Source of the DNA: Acerihabitans sp015654925
GTDB lineage: Bacteria; Pseudomonadota; Gammaproteobacteria; Enterobacterales; Enterobacteriaceae
Assembly: GCF_047324175.1 (NCBI RefSeq)
Contig: NZ_CP178732.1
Span: 992,001 to 1,056,000 of the forward strand
DNA: 64,000 bases
Reading direction: 5' to 3'
In this document: piece by piece, positions 52,424 through 61,091 of the stretch
Position numbering within the stretch: position 1 is the stretch's first letter
How the letters are laid out: each line of letters opens with the position of its first letter
The notes under the pieces: generated by a model
Seen by the model: only the letters and a program-made list of their open reading frames with translations
Database searches by the model: none
What the model was told of the DNA's origin: nothing
Made by a program: the position numbers and the translations under genes

Positions 52424-53316
52424 GATGCGCTTTAGGCGTGGATATTGGCGGAACCAAAATTCAATTTTGCCATATCGCCGAAAACCTGTCGGTCACGGCG
52501 CTGGGGCAAACCCCCACCGCGCTATTACGCCGGGGCACCCCGCTGTTCGCCGGCGATTTGGCCGAATTGATCCGCTCCAGGCTGCCGCTTGATGCCGACG
52601 GCGTCGCCGTCAGTCTCAACGGGGTGCTTAACGGCGGCACCGTGGCCTATAGCTCGTTGATGGGAGGGAAAGTGAATTTTCCCCTGGCGGCGTTTTTAAG
52701 CCAGGCATTGGCCTGCGAGGTCAGGGTGGATGACGATATCCATGCCATGGCCATCGCGGAAGCCCATGCGGGCGCGGGCGGGGACGGCGCGCCGTTTGCC
52801 TTGCTCAATCTCGGCACGGGGATCGGCGTGGGCTGTTATGCGGGCAATGTCCTGCGCGGCCATTTCGCCGCGGGACTGATTTCCGAACAAATGCTGTATA
52901 TCGACGAGCTTAATGAATACCGCTCGTTGGACAGGACGGTCTGCGGCCGGGGAATACGGGAAATGTATTACCAGTTATCCGGGCAGCACGCCGATGCCGT
53001 CACGTTATTCTCCCGCGCCATCGGCGGGGAGGATGCGCCGGCCGTGCAAACCATCGGCCTGTTCACCCGCTACCTCGGACGCGTGATGCAGATGATTTCG
53101 CGTTTTTACCATCCGGAACGTATCATCATCAACGGGTCGATAAAGAAAGCCGCCGGGTATTATCTGGACCAGGCGCGGGCCTATTACCACGAGGGGCTGG
53201 AGCCCGCGTTTCACGCGGAAATAGTGGTTTCCCCATTAGCGCATGCCGCTGAACTCGGCACTTTCCTCGGCGGCATTTATCCCCACGGAAAATACGCAGG
53301 CGTGCAGAAAGAGTAA
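52420..53316 (+). CDS. ROK-family sugar kinase or regulator-like protein
   Basis: 298 residues. N-terminal phosphate-binding loop GVDIGGTKIQF (about 6-16) and ALLNLGTGIGVGCYAG are typical ROK elements; the catalytic aspartate lies in VDDDIHAMA. The zinc motif (CGCGxxGCxE) of most ROK proteins is reduced to CGRGIRE, so it probably lacks structural zinc. No HTH, so an enzyme, likely phosphorylating a sugar or amino sugar. ATGA overlap with the PvcA-like gene. With the NagB-like protein it could convert a sugar to a ketose phosphate. Confidence 0.88.
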   Translation: MRCALGVDIGGTKIQFCHIAENLSVTALGQTPTALLRRGTPLFAGDLAELIRSRLPLDADGVAVSLNGVLNGGTVAYSSLMGGKVNFPLAAFLSQALACEVRVDDDIHAMAIAEAHAGAGGDGAPFALLNLGTGIGVGCYAGNVLRGHFAAGLISEQMLYIDELNEYRSLDRTVCGRGIREMYYQLSGQHADAVTLFSRAIGGEDAPAVQTIGLFTRYLGRVMQMISRFYHPERIIINGSIKKAAGYYLDQARAYYHEGLEPAFHAEIVVSPLAHAAELGTFLGGIYPHGKYAGVQKE

Positions 53317-53323
53317 ATCATAA

Positions 53324-54112
53324 ATGATAAATATATCTTCAGGACCGGGTGCGGGAACGCATATTTTTGCCCCCATTAAAGCGCACCGGACATTTGAAAC
53401 GGTGATTGAGCGTATCGTCGAAGCCATCGACGCCCAGGGATTGCAGGACGGCGACCGGCTGCCCAATGAACACGAAATGGCCCGGGCGATGGAGATTTCG
53501 CGCCCCACGCTGCGCCAGGCGTTGCGCATCCTGGAGAACGTGGGAGTGATCCGCATTAAACCGGGGCAAGCGGGCGGCGTATTTATCGCCTCCGAGATGA
53601 TCCCGGTGGAAATACTGGGCCACCATATCGCCCACGAAGTGAACCACGTGGCGGAGCTTATCGCCACCCGGCGCCTGCTTGAGCCGCTGGTTTATCATCT
53701 CGCGGCCGAACACGCCACCGCGCAAGAACTGGAGCGAATCGGCGATACCATCACCCTGATGGAAACCCATATCAGCGATCCCCGCATGATTCAGCGCGCG
53801 GACGGCATGTTTCACCGGCGTATCGCCCATGCGGCGAAAAACCGCATCCTGTTGCAAACCATGACGGGTATTTATCGCCAACTGGCCCCCCTGCGGGGCG
53901 CGCTGACCAAAAATGTGGAACGGGCGCGCCATATGATTGAAATTCACACCCGGCTGCTTGACGCCATCCGCGCCCGGGATCATCAGAATCTGGAACTGCT
54001 ATTGCAGGAAACCTTTATCGATTTGGAAGTTGAATTCAATGTCGATAGCCATTTTTCCGTACATTGGCTGAAAAAAGATCCTCGGCCAAGTGCTGAACCG
54101 CCCGGCCAATAA
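53324..54112 (+). CDS. GntR/FCD-family regulator
   Basis: 262 residues. N-terminal winged HTH (DGDRLPNEHEMARAMEISRP, TLRQALRILENVGVIRIKPG; about 35-95) and C-terminal FCD helical domain with metal-type ligands (FHRRIAHAAKN, EIHTRLLDAIRARD). Placed inside the transporter/PvcA/kinase set, 8 bp after the kinase gene. It is the likely repressor of this operon, answering to an imported carboxylate or amino acid. The first methionine has only a weak ribosome site. Confidence 0.88.
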   Translation: MINISSGPGAGTHIFAPIKAHRTFETVIERIVEAIDAQGLQDGDRLPNEHEMARAMEISRPTLRQALRILENVGVIRIKPGQAGGVFIASEMIPVEILGHHIAHEVNHVAELIATRRLLEPLVYHLAAEHATAQELERIGDTITLMETHISDPRMIQRADGMFHRRIAHAAKNRILLQTMTGIYRQLAPLRGALTKNVERARHMIEIHTRLLDAIRARDHQNLELLLQETFIDLEVEFNVDSHFSVHWLKKDPRPSAEPPGQ

Positions 54113-54227
54113 CGTCTTATCGGCTTAGCGTTAATGTCCTATTTTGTCGCGCCATTGCCATGGCGCGCAGGGGAGTCGTTTGTTCTGAAATCGGGTATCA
54201 CCTAACCGGCAAATAAGGGGAGTGGAA

Positions 54228-55004
54228 ATGCAGCAGCACACATATGGCGATCTAAAGGTCCTGGTCGCGGCGACCGATAGCGAATTGGGCGAAGCGGCGG
54301 CCGCGGATTTAGCCGCAGTGGTGAAAGCGGAACTGGCCGGCAAAGCGGAAATTGCCATTATCATGGCGCTGGGGGCGGCGCAAAACGCTTTTTTTACCGC
54401 GCTCAAGGCGCGCAACGATATCGAATGGTCGCGCATTACCATTCTGCATGTGGATACCTATATGGGCGTGGCGGAAAGCCGGCCGGAAAGCGGCGCGTCG
54501 CGGATGCGCAAGCATTTGCTCGATGAGGTGAAACCCAAGGCGTTTTACCCCATGCGCGGCGATCATCAACCGGTGGAGGAGGAGCTGGAACGCTATACGC
54601 GGCTGTACCAGACCCTCGATCCGGTGCTGTGCGTGGTCGGCATCGGCAGCAGCGGGCATCTGGCCTTCAACGATCCGCCCGCGGATTTCACCACCCGCGA
54701 CATTATTCGCGTAGTCGCCCTGGATGAAACCACCCGCGATCAGGTCAAGCGCGCCGGTATCTTCCAGACCCTGGACGAGGTGCCCCATTACGGCCTGTCG
54801 CTGACCATGCATGCGCTATTGCGTCCGGGCCGGGTGCTGGCCCTGGTGCACGATGCGGATAAAGCCCCGGTCATCAAACGGCTGCTGGAAGGTCCCGTGA
54901 CGTTTATGTGCCCGGCTTCGCTATTACAGACCGCCCCGCACGCCACGTTATACCTGAACCAGCCCGCGGCGGCGCAATTGACCGCTTTCGGAGGCGGTAA
55001 ATAA
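54228..55004 (+). CDS. NagB-like sugar-phosphate isomerase with changed active site
   Basis: 258 residues from ATG 54228 (AAGGGGAG upstream, better than GTG 54222). Glucosamine-6-phosphate deaminase/6-phosphogluconolactonase fold: ILHVDTYMGV carries the equivalent of the catalytic Asp72 of NagB. The second motif reads GIGSSGHLAFNDPPADF where NagB has GVGNDGHIAFNEP, so the ring-opening Asp141 is serine and Glu148 is aspartate, while His143 is kept. HYGLSLTMHALL fits the TxG-type lid region. Deamination as in NagB may be lost and another isomerisation favoured. Last gene of the set. Confidence 0.85.
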   Translation: MQQHTYGDLKVLVAATDSELGEAAAADLAAVVKAELAGKAEIAIIMALGAAQNAFFTALKARNDIEWSRITILHVDTYMGVAESRPESGASRMRKHLLDEVKPKAFYPMRGDHQPVEEELERYTRLYQTLDPVLCVVGIGSSGHLAFNDPPADFTTRDIIRVVALDETTRDQVKRAGIFQTLDEVPHYGLSLTMHALLRPGRVLALVHDADKAPVIKRLLEGPVTFMCPASLLQTAPHATLYLNQPAAAQLTAFGGGK

Positions 55005-55031
55005 TAGCCGGAGCCCCCGGCGCGTGATAAT

Positions 55032-55058
55032 CGGGCTGCCCGCTGGTGGTGCAGCCCG
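55032..55058. terminator. Possible bidirectional terminator
   Basis: Stem CGGGCTGC / GCAGCCCG with an 11-nt loop between the converging NagB-like and LysR genes. The following T run is short (TT), so strength is doubtful. Confidence 0.45.
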
Positions 55059-55086
55059 TTCGCGCCATGGTGCACCGCCAGGGTGC

Positions 55087-56055
55087 TTAACTTTTGGCCG
55101 CCGCCGCGGGCGCCCTGAGCGCGGCGAGAAATAAATTCACCACCGAATTTAACGCCGCGCCCCGTTTGACCACCAGGTTAAATGGGGTATGCACGCGAAT
55201 CGTATCCGGGCGAAGCGCTTTAATTTTCCCTTCATTAACATACCGGCCAATATAATGCTGCGGCAAAAATCCCACATAATTTCCCGTAAGGATTAGCATG
55301 GTTACCGCCTCTACTTGTACCGCCACGGCATTGGACGGGGAAAAATGCAATGCCGGATTTTTATGGCTGTGATTGGTATAAAAATGATTGATTAAGCAGG
55401 CGCCGGAAATACGCTCATTGGTCAAGGATTCCAGCGGCAGTGAAAATAGCTCATGCTGGCTGGAACAGCACAGGTTTGATATTTCTTCATACAGAAAAAA
55501 ATAATCAAAATCCATTTTTTCCTGATAAACCGGTATTATTCCGCAGGTGAAGCGCCCGTCGATGACCCCGCGTTCGATTTCATCGAGCTGGGTGGCGTGC
55601 AGGCGTACGCTTACCTTGGGCGCCAGGCGGTTTATCTCGCTTAATGCACTGATAATAGGCGATTTTTTATCGGTTATCGTATTGTCAATAATGCCGATAT
55701 TCAATTCGCCGGACAGTTCGTGGCGGGCATGATTTAATTTATCGCGAAACTGATTAATGGATGAGAACAGATCGAGACATGCCTGGTAGGCTACTTTTCC
55801 GTGTTCGGTAAGATAAAAGCCTTCGCGCCCGCGGGTGCAAAGTTTCATGCCGAAACGCACCTCAAGATCGGAGATTTGTTTGCTTATCGCCGCCAGGCCG
55901 ATATTTAGTTCATTACAGGCCGCGGTAAATCCTCCGGCCTCAACCACCGTTTTGAATACCCGCAAAAGCTTTAAATCCGCTACACCAATGTTCTGCTGAT
56001 TAATATCACTTTTGACCGGCGACGTGTTTCCCGATTTGGAAAGTTGACTTTCCAT
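55087..56055 (-). CDS. LysR-family regulator of the lyase operon
   Basis: 322 residues: HTH about 25-85 (KLLRVFKTVVEAGGFTAACNE and AAISKQISDLEVRFG), C-terminal effector domain. Unusually long hydrophilic N-terminus (about 24 residues) before the HTH. Divergent from the lyase gene with a 171-bp shared promoter region, so it likely controls 56227-64000. AT-rich codons compared with its neighbours. Inducer unknown. Confidence 0.87.
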   Translation of the reverse strand: MESQLSKSGNTSPVKSDINQQNIGVADLKLLRVFKTVVEAGGFTAACNELNIGLAAISKQISDLEVRFGMKLCTRGREGFYLTEHGKVAYQACLDLFSSINQFRDKLNHARHELSGELNIGIIDNTITDKKSPIISALSEINRLAPKVSVRLHATQLDEIERGVIDGRFTCGIIPVYQEKMDFDYFFLYEEISNLCCSSQHELFSLPLESLTNERISGACLINHFYTNHSHKNPALHFSPSNAVAVQVEAVTMLILTGNYVGFLPQHYIGRYVNEGKIKALRPDTIRVHTPFNLVVKRGAALNSVVNLFLAALRAPAAAAKS

Positions 56056-56226
56056 AATAACTATTTACCCCCACGCCTTCGTTCTCCATCATCAATTTCA
56101 CAGCACTGTTATCTCAATCGCAATTATTTGAACTATAGAGGCCGTTCCTCCTGGTTACCGTTGACCCGCCGCTCTGCGTTGCCCAACGGAAATATTGCAA
56201 TATCCATGCCATGAAAGGAGTAATCC

Positions 56227-57654
56227 ATGCCACATCCGGTAGATCGTCTTTGGGGCGCGCGTTTCAACAGCGGTCCGGCCGCCGCGCTCAGCGCGCTGTC
56301 GCGCAGCCCCGACGCCTATTTTGCCCTGGCCGCCTATGATCTGGCGGGTTGCCGCGCCCATGCCTACGAATTGCGGCGCGCCGGACTGCTGGACGAGCGG
56401 GAAACCGCCCTGATGGTGGAAGCCATCGCCGGGCTGGCCGACGACTATCGGCAGGGATTGGCGCAGCCCAGCGCCGACGATGAGGATGTACATACCTTCA
56501 TTGAACGCATGCTCACCGAACGGCTGGGCGAATTGGGCGGCAAGCTGCGCGCCGGCCGCTCGCGCAATGACCAGACCGCCAACGATCTCAGGCTTTACCT
56601 GCGCGATAACGCCCGCAAAATCGTCAGCGCGCTGCTGGAGCTGCAAACGGCGCTGGTGGCGCAGGCGCAGCGGCACATCGACAGCGTCGCCCCCGGTTTC
56701 ACCCACTTACAGCAGGCCCAGCCCATTGTTTTCGGCCATCAGCTCATGGCCCACGCCCAGTCGTTCGCCCGCGATGTGGAGCGTATCCAGGACTGGGATA
56801 AACGCTGCGCGCTGTCGCCGCTGGGGGCCGCCGCCATGGCCGGTTCGGCGATCGCCATGCATCCCGAAATGGCGGCCAGGGACCTGGGCTATGACGGGGC
56901 CTGCGAAAACTCCATCGATGCGGTGGCCAGCCGCGATCACGTGGCCGAATTTTTATTCGCCGGCGGCATGCTCGGCGTCAATCTCTCCCGGCTGTGCGAA
57001 GAGGTGTGCCTGTGGGCGTCGCGCCAGTTCCGCTGGGTGGCGCTGGATGATGGCTACGCCACCGGCAGCTCGATCATGCCGCAGAAGAAAAACCCCGATA
57101 TCGCCGAGCTGACCCGGGGTAAAAGCGGACGGCTGATCGGTAATGTGACGGCCATGCTGGCCACGATGAAAAGCCTGCCGCTCTCCTACAACCGCGATCT
57201 GATCGAAGATAAGCGCAACGCCATGGATACCGTGGAACAACTGCTGCTGGTGCTGCCGGCCATGGCCGGCATGATCGAAACCATGACCGTCGATCGCGCC
57301 CGCCTGCGCGAGCAGGCGCCCCGGGGGTTCACCCTGGCCACCGAAGTGGCGGACTGGCTGTCCCGGCGCGGCGTGCCTTTCAAGGAAGCCCATGAAATCA
57401 CCGGCAGGCTGGTGCAACTGTGCGAACGGCAGCAACTGGCGCTGGAGCAGCTCAGCGACGCCCAGCTGGCGCAGGTGGATGCGCGGCTGACGGCGCAGGT
57501 GCGCGATTGCCTGACCCTGGAGGCGGCGATTAACGCGCGCAGCGCCTACGGCGGCACCGCGCCGGCCCGCGTGGCCGAACAAATCGACCGGCTGCGGGCG
57601 AAGCTGGCGGCGCAAGCCCGGTGGGTGGGCGGCTACGCCGGCCTCTCGCTGTAA
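56227..57654 (+). CDS. Argininosuccinate-lyase-type C-N lyase
   Basis: 475 residues of the fumarase/aspartase superfamily. Signature GSSIMPQKKNPDIAE holds the catalytic serine loop; GRSRNDQTANDLRLYLRD and TGEST-equivalent HLQQAQPIVFGHQLMAH are as in ArgH. Ribosome site AGGAG. Biosynthetic ArgH is normally next to argB or argG; here it is the first gene of a transporter and hydrolase operon. It more likely cleaves an imported N-(1,2-dicarboxyethyl)amine or argininosuccinate-like compound. EDDS lyase of chelator-degrading bacteria belongs to this same family. Confidence 0.85.
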   Translation: MPHPVDRLWGARFNSGPAAALSALSRSPDAYFALAAYDLAGCRAHAYELRRAGLLDERETALMVEAIAGLADDYRQGLAQPSADDEDVHTFIERMLTERLGELGGKLRAGRSRNDQTANDLRLYLRDNARKIVSALLELQTALVAQAQRHIDSVAPGFTHLQQAQPIVFGHQLMAHAQSFARDVERIQDWDKRCALSPLGAAAMAGSAIAMHPEMAARDLGYDGACENSIDAVASRDHVAEFLFAGGMLGVNLSRLCEEVCLWASRQFRWVALDDGYATGSSIMPQKKNPDIAELTRGKSGRLIGNVTAMLATMKSLPLSYNRDLIEDKRNAMDTVEQLLLVLPAMAGMIETMTVDRARLREQAPRGFTLATEVADWLSRRGVPFKEAHEITGRLVQLCERQQLALEQLSDAQLAQVDARLTAQVRDCLTLEAAINARSAYGGTAPARVAEQIDRLRAKLAAQARWVGGYAGLSL

Positions 57655-57685
57655 TCTTTGTTATTGCTAGGCTCGGGAGCGACTT

Positions 57686-58555
57686 ATGACTGACCTGCGA
57701 CACCCGGACGGCGGCGACCAGCCGCCGATGATTAATTTCAGCGAATATCAGCATGTGCCGCAGCGTTACTACGGGCGGATTTTCTCCTCGGTGATTATTC
57801 TGGCGCTGCTGGCCCTGTTGGTTAACGCCTTTGCCCACGGCAAGATCGAGTGGCGGTTTGTCGGGCAGTTCCTTACCGCCAAAGCCATTTTGTTCGGCCT
57901 GGGCAATACCATTGTGATGTCGATCCTGGCGATGCTGCTGGGGGTTATTTTCGGCGTGATCATCGCGGTGATGCGCATGTCGCACAACCCGGTGCTGCGC
58001 GCGGTGGCCGTCGGCTATACCTGGATTTTCCGCGGCACCCCGCTGATATTGCAGTTGCTGCTGTGGTTTAACCTGGCGCTGATCTTTCCGGTAATGGGCA
58101 TCCCGGGCCTGTTCAGCTTTCAGACCGTCGATATCATGACGCCGTTTATGGCCGCGCTGCTCGGATTGAGCATCAACCAGGGCGCCTACACTTCGGAAGT
58201 GGTGCGCGCCGGGCTGCTGTCGGTGGACCTGGGCCAGTATGAAGCCGCCAAAACCATCGGCATGACCCGCCTGCACGCCCTGCGCCGCATTATCCTGCCG
58301 CAAGCGATGCGGGTCATTATCCCCCCCATAGGCAACGAATTTATCAGCATGGTCAAGACCACCAGCCTGGCCAGCATGATCCAATATTCCGAGCTGCTGT
58401 ATAACGCCCAGACCATTTATTTTGCCAACGCGCGGGTCATGGAACTGCTGTTTGTGGCCGGCATCTGGTATCTGGTGGCGGTGACCTTGCTGTCCCTCGG
58501 CCAGAACCGGCTGGAACGTTTTTACGGGCGCGGTACCCAGCGCCGCGACCGCTAG
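57686..58555 (+). CDS. Polar amino-acid-type ABC permease
   Basis: 289 residues with the HisMQ-type core: FGLGNTIVMSILAMLLGVIFG, signature YTWIFRGTPLILQ and coupling loop EAAKTIGMTRLHALRRIILP. A 45-residue hydrophilic N-terminus precedes the first helix. Good ribosome site GGGAG. Forms one importer with the next two genes; 31 bp after the lyase gene. Confidence 0.9.
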   Translation: MTDLRHPDGGDQPPMINFSEYQHVPQRYYGRIFSSVIILALLALLVNAFAHGKIEWRFVGQFLTAKAILFGLGNTIVMSILAMLLGVIFGVIIAVMRMSHNPVLRAVAVGYTWIFRGTPLILQLLLWFNLALIFPVMGIPGLFSFQTVDIMTPFMAALLGLSINQGAYTSEVVRAGLLSVDLGQYEAAKTIGMTRLHALRRIILPQAMRVIIPPIGNEFISMVKTTSLASMIQYSELLYNAQTIYFANARVMELLFVAGIWYLVAVTLLSLGQNRLERFYGRGTQRRDR

Positions 58556-58567
58556 CGGGAGGATCGG

Positions 58568-59332
58568 ATGAAAAACATTATCAGGGCGGTCAACGTCAAT
58601 AAATATTTCGACCAATTCCAGGCGCTGAAAAATATCAACCTGGAGGTGAAATACGGCGAGGTGCTATGCGTTATCGGGCCATCCGGTTCCGGGAAAAGCA
58701 CTTTTTTACGCTGCATCAACCAATTGGAGCGCATCGACGGCGGCGGTATCTGGGTGGATGACGAATTGATCGGTTATCGCATCGACGGCAAAAAGCTGTA
58801 TCCGCTCAATGATCGCCAGATTTCCCGCCAGCGCCTGAAAACCGGCATGGTGTTCCAGCGCTTTAACCTGTTTCCCGATAAAACCGCGCTGCAAAATATC
58901 ATTGAAGGGCCGACCCAGGTGTTGCTGCGCCCGGTGAAGGAGGCCAAAGAAGAAGCCATGGCGCTGTTGGAAAGAGTGGGGCTGGCCCATAAACGCGATG
59001 CTTATCCGCTGGAATTATCCGGCGGCCAGCAGCAGCGGGTGGCCATCGCCCGGGCGCTGGCCATGAAACCCAAATTGATGCTGTTCGACGAACCCACCTC
59101 CGCCCTCGATCCGGAGATGGTGGGGGAGGTGCTGGCGGTAATGCGCGGCCTGGCCGCGGAGGGCATGACCATGATCGTCGTTACCCATGAATTGGGTTTT
59201 GCCCGGGAAGTGGCCAATCGCGTGGTCTTTATGGACGAAGGCGGAATTATTGAAAGCGGCAATCCGGAAGACGTTTTGCTTAATCCCCAGAATCCGCGGA
59301 CGCAGAATTTTATCTCTGCCGTCCTGATTTAA
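58568..59332 (+). CDS. Polar amino-acid-type ABC ATPase
   Basis: 254-residue GlnQ-type ATPase: Walker A GPSGSGKST, Q-loop MVFQRFNLFPDKTALQNI, signature LSGGQQQRVAIARAL, Walker B LMLFDEPTSALDPE, VTHELGFAREV. Close to the ATPase at 50484-51290, including the insert before the Q-loop, so the two transporters are sister systems. Ribosome site GGAGG. Confidence 0.92.
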   Translation: MKNIIRAVNVNKYFDQFQALKNINLEVKYGEVLCVIGPSGSGKSTFLRCINQLERIDGGGIWVDDELIGYRIDGKKLYPLNDRQISRQRLKTGMVFQRFNLFPDKTALQNIIEGPTQVLLRPVKEAKEEAMALLERVGLAHKRDAYPLELSGGQQQRVAIARALAMKPKLMLFDEPTSALDPEMVGEVLAVMRGLAAEGMTMIVVTHELGFAREVANRVVFMDEGGIIESGNPEDVLLNPQNPRTQNFISAVLI

Positions 59333-59356
59333 TCACTTTAACTTGAGAATCCGTCC

Positions 59357-60184
59357 ATGAAAAAAACGCTGTTGTCCCTGTTATCCGCCGGTATGTTGCT
59401 GAATGCGCTGGCCGGTCTCCAGACCGCCGGCGCCGCGGAGCTGGCGCAAAAAGAAGAAATCAAGGTGGCGATGATGCCCAACTACCCGCCGCTGGAGTTC
59501 AAGGACCCCGCTACCGGGGAATTGACCGGCATGGATTACGATCTGGGCATGGAGATTGGCAAACGCCTGAACCGCAAAATCAGCTGGCAGGAAATCGGCT
59601 TCGAACAGATGGTGAACGCGGTGGCCACCAAGCGTATCGATATGATCCTCTCCGGCATGACCGACACCAAGGCGCGCCAGCCGGTGGCCACCTTTGTGGA
59701 TTACTATCATAGCGGGCCGCAGTTCTACACCACCGTCGCCCATAAAGAAATCACCCAGATGCTGGATCTGTGCGGCAAAAAAGTAGGCACCAGCCGACGT
59801 ACCACCTTCCCGGCGGAAATCGCCGCCTGGAGCCAGGCCAACTGCGAGGCCGCCGGCAAACCGGCCATTGTCGTGGTGGGCGCCGAAGGCACCGCCGATG
59901 CCCGCACCCAGCTGCGCCAGGGACGTATCGACGGCGTAGTGCAGGGCAGTGAAACCCTGCCTTATATCATGAACCTGGAAAAGGATACCTATAAACCCCT
60001 CGGCAAGGCGTTTGCCTACCAGGTTACCGGCATGGGCATCGCCAAAGACGATACGACGCTGATCGAGGGCGTGAAATCGGCCCTGACCGCCATGATCGCC
60101 GACGGCACCTACCTGAAGATCCTCACCAAATGGGGCATGCAGGACGGCGCCATCACGGAAGTGACCATCAACAGCGGCAAATAA
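59357..60184 (+). CDS. Polar amino-acid-type ABC binding protein
   Basis: 275 residues, family 3 binding protein. Signal peptide to about 26 (TAGAA-like AGAAELA). PNYPPLEFKDPATGELTGMD and KRIDMILSGMTDTKARQPVATFVDYYHSG are the ligand-binding strands; cysteines in LDLCGKK and QANCEA probably form a disulfide. Unlike the protein at 48701, it has R in KARQP and the F/Y aromatic pair that clamp an amino acid side chain. Third gene of the importer. Confidence 0.9.
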   Translation: MKKTLLSLLSAGMLLNALAGLQTAGAAELAQKEEIKVAMMPNYPPLEFKDPATGELTGMDYDLGMEIGKRLNRKISWQEIGFEQMVNAVATKRIDMILSGMTDTKARQPVATFVDYYHSGPQFYTTVAHKEITQMLDLCGKKVGTSRRTTFPAEIAAWSQANCEAAGKPAIVVVGAEGTADARTQLRQGRIDGVVQGSETLPYIMNLEKDTYKPLGKAFAYQVTGMGIAKDDTTLIEGVKSALTAMIADGTYLKILTKWGMQDGAITEVTINSGK

Positions 60185-60203
60185 CCGCCTGCTGCGATAG
60201 CCG

Positions 60204-60221
60204 CGCCGCGCTGGCGCGGCG
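60204..60221. other. Intercistronic hairpin
   Basis: CGCCGCGC / GCGCGGCG stem in the 58-bp gap between the binding-protein gene and the first deacetylase. No T run; probably an mRNA-stability element that raises the binding-protein message. Confidence 0.55.
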
Positions 60222-60242
60222 TGCTGAACGGGGTAACGATCC

Positions 60243-61091
60243 ATGTCTTGCACCTCAATCCGCTGGCCCGGCGGTAAAACGGGCTGTATGGCGCTGGCGT
60301 TCGATCTCGACGGCCCTACCGGCGACGCCATGCTTAACGGCAGCATCTGGCAAAAAGCGGATTACTTCACCTTCGGCGGTTACGGCCCGTTCCGGGCGCT
60401 GGGGCGCATTCTCGATCTGCTGGACGCGCACCGGTTGCCCGCCACGTTTTTTATTCCGGCCTGGGTGGTGGAGAACTGGCCGGCGCAGTGCCGGGCCATC
60501 GTCGAGCAGGGCCATGAGGTGGCTTATCACGGCTACCGCCACGAATCCTTTTACGCCCTGAGCGTCGCCCAGCAGCGCTGGGTGATGGATACGTCCAGGG
60601 AGATTTTCTGGCAAGTGCTGGGTATCCGCGCCGAGGGTTTTCGCACCCCCTCCGGCGACTGGCATCAGGAAACCCCGGCCATGCTGTTGGACGCGGGCGT
60701 AACGTATTCGAGCAGCATGCGCGGCGATGACCGGCCTTACCTGATCGGGGTCGCGGGCCAGGACCGGCCGCTGGTGGAAATTCCCGGCCGCTGGGAGCTG
60801 GATGATTATGCTTCGCTGGCCTATACCCGCGAGCCAAATTTCCCCTCGGGTCTGGATCGCACCGCCGGTTATGCGCTGACGCTGGATAACTGGCGCCGTG
60901 AATTCGACGGCGCGATGAACGAGGGGCTAAGCCTGACCACGCTGTTTCATCCAAAAATTTCCGGCAAGCCGGGCCGCATTATGCTGCTCGACCAATTTTT
61001 CGACCATTTGCGCAGCCGGGACGACGTTTGGTTCGCCCGCTGCCGGGACGTGGCGCAATGGTGGCTACAGGAGCATGGCGATGAGCATTGA
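60243..61091 (+). CDS. Polysaccharide-deacetylase (NodB-fold) family hydrolase 1
   Basis: 282 residues. NodB-fold signatures: first aspartates in LAFDLDGPTGDA, then PATFFIPAWVVENWP, metal-binding HGYRHES (H-x3-H) after GHEVAY, and FRTPSGDW. The H-x3-H triad is complete, so metal-dependent amide hydrolysis is expected. This subgroup, often found with amino-acid transporters, resembles PgdA/PuuE-like enzymes acting on small amides rather than on polymers. The last 11 bp overlap the second deacetylase. Confidence 0.87.
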   Translation: MSCTSIRWPGGKTGCMALAFDLDGPTGDAMLNGSIWQKADYFTFGGYGPFRALGRILDLLDAHRLPATFFIPAWVVENWPAQCRAIVEQGHEVAYHGYRHESFYALSVAQQRWVMDTSREIFWQVLGIRAEGFRTPSGDWHQETPAMLLDAGVTYSSSMRGDDRPYLIGVAGQDRPLVEIPGRWELDDYASLAYTREPNFPSGLDRTAGYALTLDNWRREFDGAMNEGLSLTTLFHPKISGKPGRIMLLDQFFDHLRSRDDVWFARCRDVAQWWLQEHGDEH

